From Reticulitermes speratus (taxonomy: Eukaryota; Arthropoda; Insecta; Blattodea; Rhinotermitidae), in contig JAJKFL010000042.1 in the NCBI GenBank assembly GCA_021186555.1, positions 28,829,521 to 28,893,520 of the forward strand: DNA of 64,000 nucleotides. The letters are read 5' to 3'. Under the pieces are notes generated by a model that saw only the letters and a program-made list of their open reading frames with translations, made no database searches and was not told where the DNA came from. Below, one piece after another: positions 45,278-55,877 of this stretch (position 1 is the stretch's first letter; the number at the start of each line of letters is the position of its first letter). A program made the translations under genes and the position numbers.

Positions 45278-46876
45278 TTATACATGCACTCCTTCTATAT
45301 GCCACCAGGTTGTCTCTAGGAGTAACACTGCCTTTACGATTTTCAAAAATAATGTTTCATTTCGTACCTCACGAGAAAATTCGCGTACGTTACAAATACC
45401 ATTCATATAATGTTGTATTGAGTTCATTGCTGATTATTATGGGAATCATGTGTAACGTAAATTCAGAATGTAAGAAAATTGCAACCATTTTCGTGTCAGA
45501 CCTGAGGCTACGTATAGTAACCAGCAGGCTTTAAAGGGCTAATTTGTTAGGCTGGTTAGTTAAATTGTTACTTTTATGTCAGGTTCATTGTTCGTTAGTT
45601 CGTAGCAAAACGTCTAGCTGACGAGAGATTTCGATAAATCTGACAGGTCGACGTTTTAGTCATGGCTTCTTCTTTGTTTTACGTAACAGCACTGTCATAA
45701 CTCAGACTGTAGTGTGTCTAATGATTGGATGATAATATTGAATTGGGAATGGTGTGGAGGAAAGCTGCCGTGGCCAACTTTAAGGTATTTTCCCAGCATT
45801 TGCTTGGAACTTCTGAGTTTACAAGTAAATCTCTGGATTTTGGGGGCCCCGCCGAGATTCGAACTGAGCATTTAAGATCTATGCTAATGTTATCCTTTCA
45901 TCTACGCCAAGGTCTTCGAAGCTGTTACTTCAGGTTTTCTCACTGAAAATCTGTATCTTTGCCACATTCGAAAATTAAACTGGGTAGATATTTTTAAGAC
46001 TCCAGTTTTTTGTGAGTAGTGACATTTTAATCAGCGTTTATAGATTTGTTACGTGCCTATGCGCAAAGACGGACAGAGTGATTTTAATAGAGGTTTCGGC
46101 GGAAAAGCGATATCTTATCACTGCGACTATTGCTGCTATAATGAAGGATATGTTTGCTCCCCTTGTGTTGGATCTGCGATTTTCTCCTGACTTTTGATAA
46201 CAAGATATGAACATACAGCATTTTTCTGCGCATACGTAAATTGCGGAAAGCGACTGTTAGCATGGTGTCTTTCCGTCTGCCTGTCTGCATGCAGCAAGTC
46301 GGCTGGCATTGGACGGGTTTGTGTTTGTGAAGCTTTGTACTGGGGGATTTTAAAACCTTATAAATTAACAGACGCATTGCACGAAGACGTACGTAAATTT
46401 ACATTTTGCTGACTTATTTTTCGGTTGAGGAGATCTTCAGGGGAAGTCGCAGAAAAAATCTAAACACGTTTTATGTGAAATGCATATTTCCGAAAGCCTT
46501 GCCGTTCAAAATATAATTACAGAAGATTGTTAAGGATCTAAACATAATATGGCGCCACGTGAATTCAATTCGCATGCGAGGTAATTAAGACAAAAATATA
46601 AAAATTCAGAATGTTAGTCATTGTATTTAATATTTATTACTTCGTTCTTGATTCATTACGTTCTCTTTGAAAAAAATTAAAGAGTTGAGGTCAGACTTAC
46701 CAAAGTTGAGAAATTATGCGACAAATTCTCTGTTATTACCATCTGTTTAGCCGCGCTGTTCAATTTGAGTAGGCCATGAACAAGCGAATAGCCGTTTGAG
46801 TGCAGCATTTCCATTCTGTGAATATGGGAACAGGTAGACGTAAATGTGTGAGGAGAACGTGAATTAGTTGGAACAT
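45278..46876. other. Unassigned stretch
   Basis: Contains the hammerhead-like fold at 45607-45657 and a B-box-like minus-strand word TTCGAATCTCGGCGGGGCC at 45846-45864 that may mark another SINE head. Otherwise nothing recognised. Confidence 0.45.
45607..45657 (+). ncRNA. Hammerhead-like fold, doubtful
   Basis: AAAACGTC (45607-45614) pairs perfectly with GACGTTTT (45650-45657). Inside are CTGACGA (45618-45624) and a six-pair hairpin AGATTT-CGAT-AAATCT (45626-45641). The next bases are GAC rather than GAA, then A-GG-T and C. Three unpaired bases (TAG) separate helix I from the core box. The layout is that of a hammerhead with an A-to-C change and an insertion, but it could be two nested palindromes by chance. 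Confidence 0.4.
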
Positions 46877-46977
46877 TTAATACATCAACCAACTTACGCA
46901 CCCAATAAAATACATTCAAGAATATTACTTGTTCTTGAATGTATTTTATTGTGTGCGTAAGTTGGTTGATGTATTAA
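46877..46977. repeat. Near-perfect 46-bp inverted repeat, 9-base loop
   Basis: Arms 46877-46922 and 46932-46977 match at 45 of 46 positions (one C against A), with loop TATTACTTG. RNA from either strand would fold into a long hairpin. The near identity implies a recent origin or active conservation. The arm sequence (ACATCAACCAACTTACGCAC) was not noticed elsewhere in the window. Candidates: a hairpin small-RNA precursor, or an inverted duplication formed during repair. Confidence 0.95.
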
Positions 46978-47890
46978 TTGTAGGAATAAACATTATTTTC
47001 TTTCAAAACAGGTTCGTAGAATTTGCATAATTTTAACAGATATTTCTGTAAATCCTTTCTGTGTAGGATTCATGTTGATTTCAAATATGTTGGACAAAAA
47101 CACAGGCCTATAAGATCGACTATGGCGAGTGGAGGTAATTTTTTAGTCACCCGCTGGCAGTTGGAAGTGAACGGAAGCGTTCTATTTGACTAGAGTTCTT
47201 CACTGTATTACTCAGTCTGTACTTTGAGCAGTTTGTACGTTTAATAGTAATTTAATTGTTTGTAAATTGTCACTTTTATTCTGCTTTCCTTACCAACGGA
47301 GGAAACATAAGCTTACGGGATTACAGTTCTGTCTATACGTGTATCCGTCGTGTCTACCTTTGAACGAGTTGGTCAGTTTTCATGAAAATTGGGGTCGATA
47401 GTATGCCTTTGGAGGGCATCGCAGACTTTACGAGTTGACCGATTATCGCGAAACACATTATCCCAGTCTCGTGGTTTTTAAATTCCTGTGAAGCTTCGAG
47501 GTTGTGTTTCACGAAGTTAATATATAGACAAAAACAGTGTAGACATCAGACTGCAGAGATCTGTACGCGCCTCAATGTTACATTATGCGCGTAGGTACAT
47601 TTTATGTTTTTTTCTCATCGGTGTTACTGTGGTATCTACGTTTTATTCATGTGAGGTATGGTTACCGAGAGATAATAAAAGCAGTACTGTCCTGTATGTA
47701 CATGTACTAGTATTAGCCGGTTTGTTAGCGTGAAAATCTTGACGATTAAAGGAATAAATGTCATAGCTTTATGCCGTCTGGAGCATAATTAACTGAATGT
47801 GTATATTAGTTTCAGTAGAAGTTATGGTATTGTTTTATTTATTTATTTTCTTGAACTGGAAGGTACAATCCCTGTGCACGACATGAATGC
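46978..47890. other. Unassigned stretch
   Basis: No feature recognised. Confidence 0.45.
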
Positions 47891-48115
47891 ACATAGGGGG
47901 AGTGGCAATGAATTATCTCGGCACTAGTGGTCAGCTTTACGCCTCCCGGCGACTTTACCATTGGGTAAAAAAGTCAAATATCCATTGAATAGCAGACTAG
48001 ATGGGCTCCAGAACCGGATGGACGTTTTGTATAAGAGAAAGATCTCGTGCCACCGGTCGGGAATGGAACCATGCTTTATCGGTCGTCCAGCCTGTAGCCG
48101 AGTTACTGTATTACA
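47891..48115 (-). mobile_element. tRNA-derived SINE, family 1
   Basis: The minus strand has a head GTAACTCGGCTACAGGCTGG, GGTTCCATTCCCGAC B-box remnant, CACGAGATCTTTCTCTTATA, CCATCCGGTTCTGGAGCCC, GCTATTCAATGGATATTTG and GGGAGGCGTAAAGCTGACC. It abuts the LINE tail at 48120, so one may have inserted beside or into the other. Confidence 0.82.
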
Positions 48116-48119
48116 GTAA

Positions 48120-48620
48120 GTCCATATATGAAATAATGCTCCAAGCTGTTCTCTTAATGCATCCTGCTGTTTTATATAGGTTTGAATCTTGGTTTCTCAC
48201 GTTGAGGGAAAAACAGAGACTGAGGGTATTCGAGAATAGGTTGCTAAGAAAGATATTTCTGCTTAAAAGGAAGTACGCATAAGAGGAATTGGAGAAAATT
48301 GCGTAGTGATGAGGTTCGTGTTTTTACTCCTCAACAAATATTATTTGGGTAATCAAATCATGTTGAATGAGATGGACGGGGCACGTGGCACGTGTTGGGA
48401 GAGGGTAAATGTATATGGGTCTTTGGTGGGGAAACCTGAAGGTAAGAGACCACTTGGAAGACCTAGGCGTAGTAGGGGATAGTATTAATATGGATGTTAA
48501 AGTTATAGGGTGGGAGGACGTGGACTGGATCTGGCTTCACGTGGGGACAAGTGTCGTGCTCTTGCAAACACGGCAATGAACCTTTTGGATCCATAAAATG
48601 CAGAGCTTTTCGTGACTATC
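48120..48620 (+). mobile_element. LINE 3' end, decayed
   Basis: The plus strand has VLYRFESWFLTLREKQRLRV then FENRLLRKIF (48165-48250), then GHVARVGRG-like, VGKPEG, RPLGRPRRS (48340-48475) and DVKVIGWEDVDWIWLHVGTS-like sequence. The tail of the same LINE family as 1795 and 16500, and the longest of the three. At least three frame changes. RT catalytic motifs absent (5'-truncated). Confidence 0.82.
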
Positions 48621-48779
48621 TAAGGAAGTATTAGCTTCTCGAGAAGGACTATGCTTCATTGACTTAGGTAGTTGGTTGATTGATTTTCTGTGACTGCTTC
48701 CCGAGCGATAGTTCAGAGCACTGGAGAGAACATCTGGGCTATACAGAGATGTATATGTATACAGGCGGATGTGACTAAT

Positions 48780-49030
48780 TGTACATGTAGGTTAGCCCTT
48801 ATAAGTTACGTTTACCGGGTGTGGCATCTTTAATGTTAGGCACAGAATACCGAGTTTCGACGACGGGTCCCATTCGTCCCGGCGTGGACTCAGTTAGGGA
48901 TGGAACATAATGATAGATTTTTGTTGCACATTGTACCAACGTTTCGGAGGAACTTGCTGCCTGCATCCTTATCCACCATGACAGTGCCGGAATGGTTGAA
49001 GCCAAGTAGGCCTACATACCTCAGAACGCG
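48780..49030 (-). mobile_element. Decayed foldback element with hammerhead remnants
   Basis: Minus strand GGATGCAGGCAGCAAGTTCC-TCC-GAAAC-GTTG-GT-AC at about 48932-48968 corresponds to the plus arm of 18793-18930, with the same GAAAC and GTTGGTAC end but a damaged core box. Boundaries uncertain. Confidence 0.4.
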
Positions 49031-50185
49031 TGGCCACTGGCCCGACGCCCCAGTGCATTAATTATGTGTAATCCAGAACCACTTGCATCGTCTTTCTGAA
49101 AGGCAACTCCGCTAGCTTCTTCAGACTGCCGTTGTGCTGTGGTTGCTGCGTCAGTTGGATGGTCACGAAATTGCGGAGACCCGTGGGCCCAGAGCCGCGG
49201 ATGGTCATCTTACAGTAATTCGTAACCGTGCCACCCGGGAACCGATCTCGGTACGATAACGTTATACTGTATTAGTTGTGTATCATAATGTTCCTTCTGG
49301 TTTCATGTAAAACATACAGCTTTGAATTTAAGGCCTTAATAGTGATTCTGGGTTTACGGGTTTTCGACACCGTGTAGTTTGGTAGGTGGTAACAGATCAC
49401 TGTCACCTAAAGTGTCACCGAAATGAAAAGGAAAATATGCGAGATATATTTTTCTTAAAGTGGCGAATATGAAGAATTCTTAATAGAACTTCAGCGGTAC
49501 GTGATAGCTTTATGTATTAAAATGTAATAAAACATCTTGCATGTTTAAATTCCAGTAGAAAATCTTTATCTAGGATAATAAATATAGATACCATGTCGTT
49601 TTGATACCGTTAAAATTAAATTCTGTAGAATTAAATAGGCAATCTGAAAAAATGAATACTCCATGCCCATAATGCTTTGTTATGTTACGAGTTCGTTGCA
49701 GGACTGAAGTGCATTGAGTTCACAGCAGCTGTCTTAGAGACCCAACGATAAAACTTACAGATTGCCATATTTATTCACTGTGCAGGTCTCCTGTTGCGAT
49801 AAATGATTGTCGTGCACAGTAGATGATTATATGACAAGGGCAAGGGACTGTGTGTATGGATGCGTACGGTATTCCGTTGCAAATCTAAAATTTTGGCAGG
49901 CGGTTGCGTTTCAGATTAACATAATGTCTCCATCCATTACTAGCATGGAGATAGAAGCATTGTGTTTTAAAAAAAAGTCGGTAACCATCTACAAGACTAC
50001 ACGGCGTCACCTTAGGTATCCCAGTGGAGTTTGTAACACCGATCCCACATGGATTCTATGCACGGCCACTGTAAGCGTTCGTTCACAACGTAGGACCTCA
50101 CCTGCCCTCGCATTTTCTCACCATACTACTTGAGCATATACAAAAGTTCCCGGACTGAGTCTCTAACGAAATATACGCTTAGCTT
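49031..50185. other. Unassigned stretch
   Basis: No recognised gene or repeat; the 108-codon frame at 49807-50133 has no motif. Confidence 0.45.
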
Positions 50186-50189
50186 TGCT

Positions 50190-50526
50190 GTTAGTCGTTG
50201 TTGTCCCCTCCAAATAGCCCCCTTCCAAATACATTCAAAGGGTCCAGCGTTTTTGCTGCTACTGGAAGCACCGCTGGAACTGACATTTTGGGCATCGCGT
50301 ATAGGACGGTCGGTGAATGTTTATGAATTTCAGGGATATTCTGGAACGATGTCCTCATAGCTGTGACTTCATTCGCGGAAAGAATACGAAAGAACAAGAA
50401 ATCACAAGGCGCCAAATCAGGCTAGGAAGGAGGGTGGGGTTCCATATTTATTATTTAGCGGCCACGAATTGCTGCACTGACAAAGTAATATGCACCGGCG
50501 CATTGCGATGGCGAATCACCCAATGC
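50190..50526 (-). pseudogene. mariner-type transposase C-terminal fragment
   Basis: Minus strand: HRNAPVHITLSVQQFVAAK (about 50526-50465), a degraded stretch with stops, then PDLAPCDFLFFRILS across a frame change, and FQNIPEIHKHS toward the C-terminus. It matches HDNAPVHTALSVRQFL...YSPDLAPCDFFLFP of mariner-type DDD transposases. The second catalytic D is arginine here. A different subfamily from the mariner at 23856 (which has HHENAPAHSS). No ends found. Confidence 0.78.
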
Positions 50527-50864
50527 CAAATATGAAAATGTACGTGTAGAACCTTAGTACCATGAGCACCTCCGTATCACCAACACGCTACCCTAATCTA
50601 CTGGTATGTACTTTGCAACTATCGTTATATATTTTCATAATACAGTATTTGTAATTTTCTCATTTCAGCGTATTAGACAGTGTACATTCTATGTATGTAA
50701 TCATTTTAAAACAACCAAACACCAAAATTTCATATTTTACATTTATATTTTACATTTTAACTTCCAGTGTAACAGACCACCACGCGAATAATTGCCAGCA
50801 GATCTACGTATGCAACTGGCTACGTATTGTTATGTAATTGTTTTGTGCAATAGCGACTGATGTT

Positions 50865-50905
50865 CACCTGATGATGGGCCGATAGGGCCCGAAGCATGTA
50901 GGAGT
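50865..50905 (+). ncRNA. Hammerhead ribozyme remnant, lineage B
   Basis: CTGATGA (50868-50874), one U, five-pair helix II GGGCC/GGCCC (50876-50880 with 50886-50890), GAA (50891-50893), then GCATGT and cleavage base A (50900), GGAG. A15.1 is G, pairing with U as a wobble, and helix I keeps only its innermost pair. Same helix III and 3' strand as 26180-26220. Probably inactive. Confidence 0.65.
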
Positions 50906-51105
50906 AGAATGTCTTTAAATATATTATTATGAACCCGTGATAATTAAGTTCAATTGTTGGATAATAATACAAGAAGTCCAGCGTGATGTTGGTACAGTGG
51001 TCCCTAGGTAATCCAGACCCCGGTAATCCGGCTTCCCGGGTGGTCCGGATAATTTTGGGCTACATATATCCCAGTATTTTCCATTGAAATTATTATTACT
51101 GTACA

Positions 51106-51134
51106 TTATTATATTATTATTATTATTATTATAT
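51106..51134. repeat. (ATT)n microsatellite
   Basis: About nine ATT units, with a preceding shorter block near 51088. Confidence 0.9.
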
Positions 51135-52279
51135 ACTGTTAGGTACAGTATTTCCGCTTTAAGGACCATGCCGGGAATTTTGCGATTACCCGTGGATCTG
51201 CTAGTTAGCTGCTCAAGATGGACTCTGCTGTATGGGGTTGGTAACACAAGGCCATTGCTTTTCGAAAGGTGCCCCTTACCGCGTGTAATTGAACAGAAGG
51301 ACTATACGCGGCCTGATAGTTGTTTAGGGCGCCATTGGTGAGAGTTGATATTGCCTTAAATATATTGGTACTGGTGTGAGAGAGGACCTGATAGTTCTTT
51401 GGTGCATCATTAGTGGCACTTGATTGTGCCTTCTTACAAACATCGCTACTTTGTTCGAGAGAGCTCCGAAGCCAGGCCTGTCACATATTTCGTTGTTGCC
51501 CTAGATCACCTCTACTTAGCATTCACCTAGCAACATCCATTGTTTGTCGCGTGTAGACATGATTGTAATTCACACTCAGAACATTTGACGATCTACCAGA
51601 CTGGCAGTTAACCACGTCTCCATTCTTTTGTTTCACGTTCAATGACTAGGACTATCAACCAATTAAACATAGACGCGTTTGATATTTTATGCGATCCCTT
51701 TTATGCGAGAGACGAACTCTGTTTTTAGTAAGCGGGAACAATAATAGGTTCCTTCCAAAGTTGTTGCAGCTCTTCCTTATGCCAAATAGGATTAATAAGT
51801 TTATGCCTCTCAAAACGTATTTTACATCTTGATTGGATAAGTTTTACCAAAATTTATCAGCAGGGTATACAGGGTTCAGTTGGCACAGTTTTTACTTCTT
51901 AATTTTTACATTTTTCATACAAATGTTACGGAAAAGAAGATGACACTGATGGAACTTGTCAGACTATGCAAGAAAATATAAAGAAGATGTTATTTCAATA
52001 ACGAATCCAAGCAGAAGGAACTTTTTCTAACCTCTGCACGTGTGCCAACTTGCCCCATATATAGGTTGGCACATAGTAGAACGTGATTTATTATTATTGT
52101 CAAAAATATTGTGGGGCACCATAAATTACGCTAAAATATTTAACAGCTAACAACATACTGAAACTGATCTACAATCCGCACAAAACTATGGAGATCCCTT
52201 AAAAATTACATTGGAAGATGAACTGTAATACAGAAATATATGTCCACAAATTTTCACATATCTCCATCTGATACACCCA

Positions 52280-54100
52280 ACTTGCAGTTGAGGCAGACAT
52301 ATCCCCAGGAAACGCCATCTTTGCACTTTTCATGGTCCCACATTTGCCGTTGGGTGCATTGAACCCACATTTCCCCCGCTACACTCTCTGAGTATCTTTC
52401 CCTGCAAACCGAACAAAATGCTTCTCCACCACCTTTGTCTGAGCAGTATGTCTGAATTTTTCGAACAATGTTTTCTTCTTGTAAGAATCTTTTGCGGGGT
52501 TATTAAACAGGCGCCTCTTGCTCCCCTTCTGGTGTGTTTTTCTTTTGTCACTTATTTCGAGTTCTGCTTATTTTGCAAGGCTGCTTTCACCGGCGTATCT
52601 GTCAGGATTGCTGTAGCCCCTTTCTTTCTAGTAGTGTTTGCTTTTCCTTTCCTGCCTATAGCTTTAGGAAAAAGGACGTGCGAGTTCGGGGGTCAGGGAC
52701 GTGTTTGAGGAAGTATTTATTTCAGTAGGTGTTCTTTTGGAAGGACCTGGATCGGGAGAATGAATTCTTGAAGGACTTGGTCCTGCAGATTCATCATGGT
52801 TAATTTTTCCATTACTTTCATTCGATATTGCAATGTCTGTGGCTGGAGCTGGTCTGTCTGTTATGTAGGAGGACGGAAATTCCTAAATTCCTCATCAGGA
52901 AAAACATCTCTGTTGTAGGGAAAAATTTCAGTGGCTAGAAATCCAGCCTTGATATTTGCAGGAGTAGCCGCAAAGTTGAGAGACATGTTGATAATTCCAG
53001 GTAAATCATAAATGGTCATCTTTTGTCGTGGGTGCTTTGTGAGCCATGCGTCACGTGCACGATTGACATAGGTTTAGTGGCCCACAGACACTTCTTTCAA
53101 GCGGCTGCAGCTTGTGACTACAATGCAGTAATCGAGTGCAGCAACTGACAAATGCAAATCATGACTGTTCAAAGGAACTACTGGCCGTTTTTTTTGAAGG
53201 TTTCACATGTGACACAAATGTTTCACAAACTTCAAAAAGTGTTCCGCCCTCATCCATCCAGGAGGATTAGCATTATCTTGACTACCTGCAGGAGCACAAT
53301 TTAAGAAATGGGCACGAAAGTTCACCATGGGGAAATGAAAAACGCCAGCACTGTGTTTCCTGTCGCTGAAACGGCCAGGACTGAAGTTGCTAATTTTCCA
53401 CGTTCAGCAGACCCCAGTCTCCCAATTTATTTCAAACACGGCGTACAGTATCTCCACCAGGTATCTGCACGGTTGTTATACCCGTTTCGTCCATGTTCCG
53501 TATGTCGCCTGGCCCAACCCGCAGACGATCAAGCACTTCGTTCAAATTGCCAAAAAAGAAAAGCATTAATATCAGTCTTGTTAAAATGTGAAGCTCTGCT
53601 GGTGGGTTGCCTCAGTTTTGCGCAGAGAATGAGTCACTTGCCTTTCCAAGAATTTTGTAAACCATTCTGTGCCTGCCATTTTCGTTTCCCTCCAACCTTC
53701 AGGGATCTTTATATTTAATGCCACTGCATAGTCAAATGCGAACTTTCTCTCCTCCCTGGCAGACGAACTTTCTTAATCAACACCACTGAACATATGATCT
53801 GAAATTACATTTATCATATTTTTAAAAATTAATGAGAAATTGAATAAAAGGTATGGGAACATTTCATTGTATGTAACGACCTACTTATCAGAAATAAAAT
53901 TACGGAACACTTTTGGTTTATTTCCCCGGCCACTTACACCATAAGGAACAACAAACCTGAACTCACGTGGCGAGTTTTCTTGTACCCAGTGTTGAAGGTC
54001 GGAATCTGTTAAATTCTTCTTATATCGTCCTCAGAAGCCCTGCTGCAATATCTCTTCAGAGAGCGAAACGGGATTCCAAAGTCAGCTTTTCTATTGCACG
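52280..54100 (-). pseudogene. pogo-like transposase with C-terminal zinc-binding tail, decayed
   Basis: Minus-strand words in order: FGIPFRSLKRY (helix-turn-helix, about 54080-54050), FAFDYAVALNIKIPEGW and MAGTEWFTKFLER (53735-53640), ASHFNKTDINAF (about 53595-53560), VLDRLRVGPGD then NMDETGITTVQ (about 53540-53460). Next come ERGKLATSVLAVSATGNTV (about 53390-53340), a degraded middle, DLPGIINMSLNFA and FPDEEF-like (about 53010-52880). A cysteine-rich end MWVQCTQRQMWDHEKC then GYVCLNCK (about 52370-52280) follows. The last is the PHD-like tail of the Tigger group. The catalytic DET motif is intact; stops and frameshifts are many (well over five). Confidence 0.8.
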
Positions 54101-54465
54101 AGCTTGGCACAATTATATTTCTAAAACAAAATTGAAATGACGAAAATAACAAGTAGCGTCCAGAAGGCTGCATTGTTGACCGCGGGGTAAGTTGGCACAG
54201 TGAGCCAACTTGTCCCCTAGCAAGTGTGACAACTTGACCCAACACGAACTTACAACTTTGAAGTTAGTTTCCTCTGAGATTAACTGCACAAGGAACACTG
54301 TTATTTCCCAGTCATATTGCCGCATGTATACTACGTAAGTACATACCTTCTTTTTTACATGGTGAAGGGCCCCGCAGCAGATGCTACCGACGCACCACAG
54401 CCTTAAGGCTTTTTGTACAACCCTATGATGAAGATGAAGATGGGCAGTTTTTTTTTACCAAGTTT

Positions 54466-54640
54466 TACAAGTAATGGAGCACCAGTGGAATGAAATTGAC
54501 AGGGGAAAACCGACAGCTCGGAGAAAAACCTGTCCCAGTGCCACTTTGTCCACCACAAGCCCCACATGGACTGACCCGGGATCGAACCCGGGCCTCCGCA
54601 GTGAGAGGCCGGCGACTAACCGCCTGAGCCATGGCACGAC
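54466..54640 (-). mobile_element. tRNA-derived SINE, family 2, nested in the pogo element
   Basis: Best copy of the family: minus strand GTGCCATGGCTCAGGCGGTT (A box), GGGTTCGATCCCGGGTCAG (B box, perfect), then CACTGGGACAGGTTTTTCTC, GGTTTTCCCCTGTCAATTTC and CACTGGTGCTCCATTACTTG. The intact promoter boxes suggest a comparatively young insertion. Confidence 0.9.
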
Positions 54641-54890
54641 CAAGTACATACCTTTGGTTCAGATAAAACCCTAGCAGCCCTCTCAGTAATACATATTTAC
54701 CAAACTGTTGTCAAATTACTCGGCGTTGTGCAGAACATACAATGAAATTTTGCTTCCGATACAGCTCTCAGCACATTGCCAACAAACATTCCTCCAATGA
54801 AGGATGTATATCTTCATAATGGCTGACAGGTGCTACGCTTTTACAAAGGCGACGCGAGATATTCACGGTGTGCCAGTCAACTGAACCCTG

Positions 54891-55537
54891 TCTCCCCTAC
54901 CGTCTGACTTACATCTTTTCAAATTTTCAGTAGCACTCAGCCTCATTGACAAGCGAAATATATTCTAGTCTGCCTCATATCATTAACCCAACGAACATTA
55001 TGTACCTAACAGAGGTGATTTTTCACATGTTTCGGAATGTCGTGTGAACGTGCAAGCAGGTTAACATTCTTATCCTTTAACAAGTTATTTCCGGGCTGGT
55101 AACCCGTCTTAAATTTATTTATGCCTCTTCACAAGTCACTGATGTTCTTTTTGTTACTGTTTTCTTGTGAATTAATTTCCTTAATTTTACTTTCATGCAT
55201 TCAGCATTAGGGGAGAACTGGACAACTCGGGCATGTTATGGAAAACGCTTCAGTGTAAACAAAAGAACATAGTTAAAGGAAACAGTTATTTGTGGTAATT
55301 GCAGTTAATATGTTTACACTAAGTAGAAATGTTAATACTTGCAAAACAATATGACAATCAGGTAGTAAGCGTGGTATTATAAAAGTTTTGCCACTGTCGA
55401 AAGTTGCTCCTTACCCAGGAGCAAGTTTGTCTACCAAGGAGGTGCAAGTGCAGCAACAAAACATTCTTCTACAAATTTTGGCTTACAATTACAACATAAA
55501 CAACCAGAATTTAAAAAATTAAAATCGATCGATTTTG
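54891..55537. other. Unassigned stretch
   Basis: No gene. GGGGAGAACTGGACAACTCG at 55209-55228 could be an end of the pogo-like fragment that follows, since GGGGTAAGTTTGGTAACA lies at 56179-56196, but the two are not convincing inverted copies. Confidence 0.4.
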
Positions 55538-55877
55538 TCTCAACACATTTTTCCGCTCTCAACAGAAGTTATGCTTCTGACTTTCTTTATTCCTTCCTTT
55601 GGTAATACCTGCTTGTGTGTCTGAATTATTGGAACACCTACTTTGTCGGTATTAAATATTTGTTTTTCCGACACTTTGTGTTCCTCTCTGATCTTTCTGT
55701 ACACGTCAAAATCACATGACTTTTGGGTATTTGAATACTGCATTTCGGCCCATAGTGGTTACTTTTGGGATGTGAAGTGAACACTTGTGTAGAGATCGTG
55801 AAGGTTTCCAGCCAGTCAGGATCAGTCATCTTTTCCAGCCTGTCGACGGGATGTTGCAAGTTATCTTGGGATTCCAT
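55538..55877 (-). pseudogene. pogo/Tigger-like transposase fragment
   Basis: Minus strand: NLQHPVDRLEKMTDPDWLET (from about 55862), a gap, FTSHPKSNHYGPKCSIQIPK, then in another frame VYRKIREEHKVSEKQIFNTD, KVGVPIIQTHKQVLPKEG and IKKVRSITSVESGKM. It aligns block for block with 17571-17906 (HPFNKGK, DPDWLET, CSIHKTKSY, TGLSTLQTSKNVLAKGGMKE), so both are copies of one pogo lineage, different from the element at 51870. The catalytic aspartate is kept (NTD), but the following glutamate is lysine. N-terminal and later catalytic parts are missing. Confidence 0.8.

Larger units (their letters stand above)
51870..54890 (-). mobile_element. pogo/Tigger-like DNA transposon, decayed, with terminal inverted repeats
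   Basis: The left end CAGGGTTCAGTTGGCACAG (51870-51888) is inverted at the right end (54890 leftward) as CAGGGTTCAGTTGACTGGCA, identical but for a short insertion. TA precedes the left end (51868-51869); the right flank is TC, so one TA copy has mutated. Related GTTGGCACA and TGCCAACTTG words recur near both ends (52030-52075, 54185-54245), probably subterminal transposase sites. The interior carries the transposase remnant on the minus strand. A family 2 SINE is nested at 54466-54640, so the transposon is older than that insertion. Confidence 0.85.

Noticed and set aside
52418-52708. 96-codon plus-strand membrane-like frame
   Set aside because: It is the antisense shadow of the pogo transposase C-terminal region; its hydrophobicity comes from antisense lysine and arginine codons.
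53308-53718. 136-codon plus-strand frame
   Set aside because: Antisense to the pogo transposase catalytic blocks (NMDETGITTVQ on minus).
54570-54640. tRNA gene, from good A and B boxes
   Set aside because: The downstream body repeats at 44889, so it is a SINE head.
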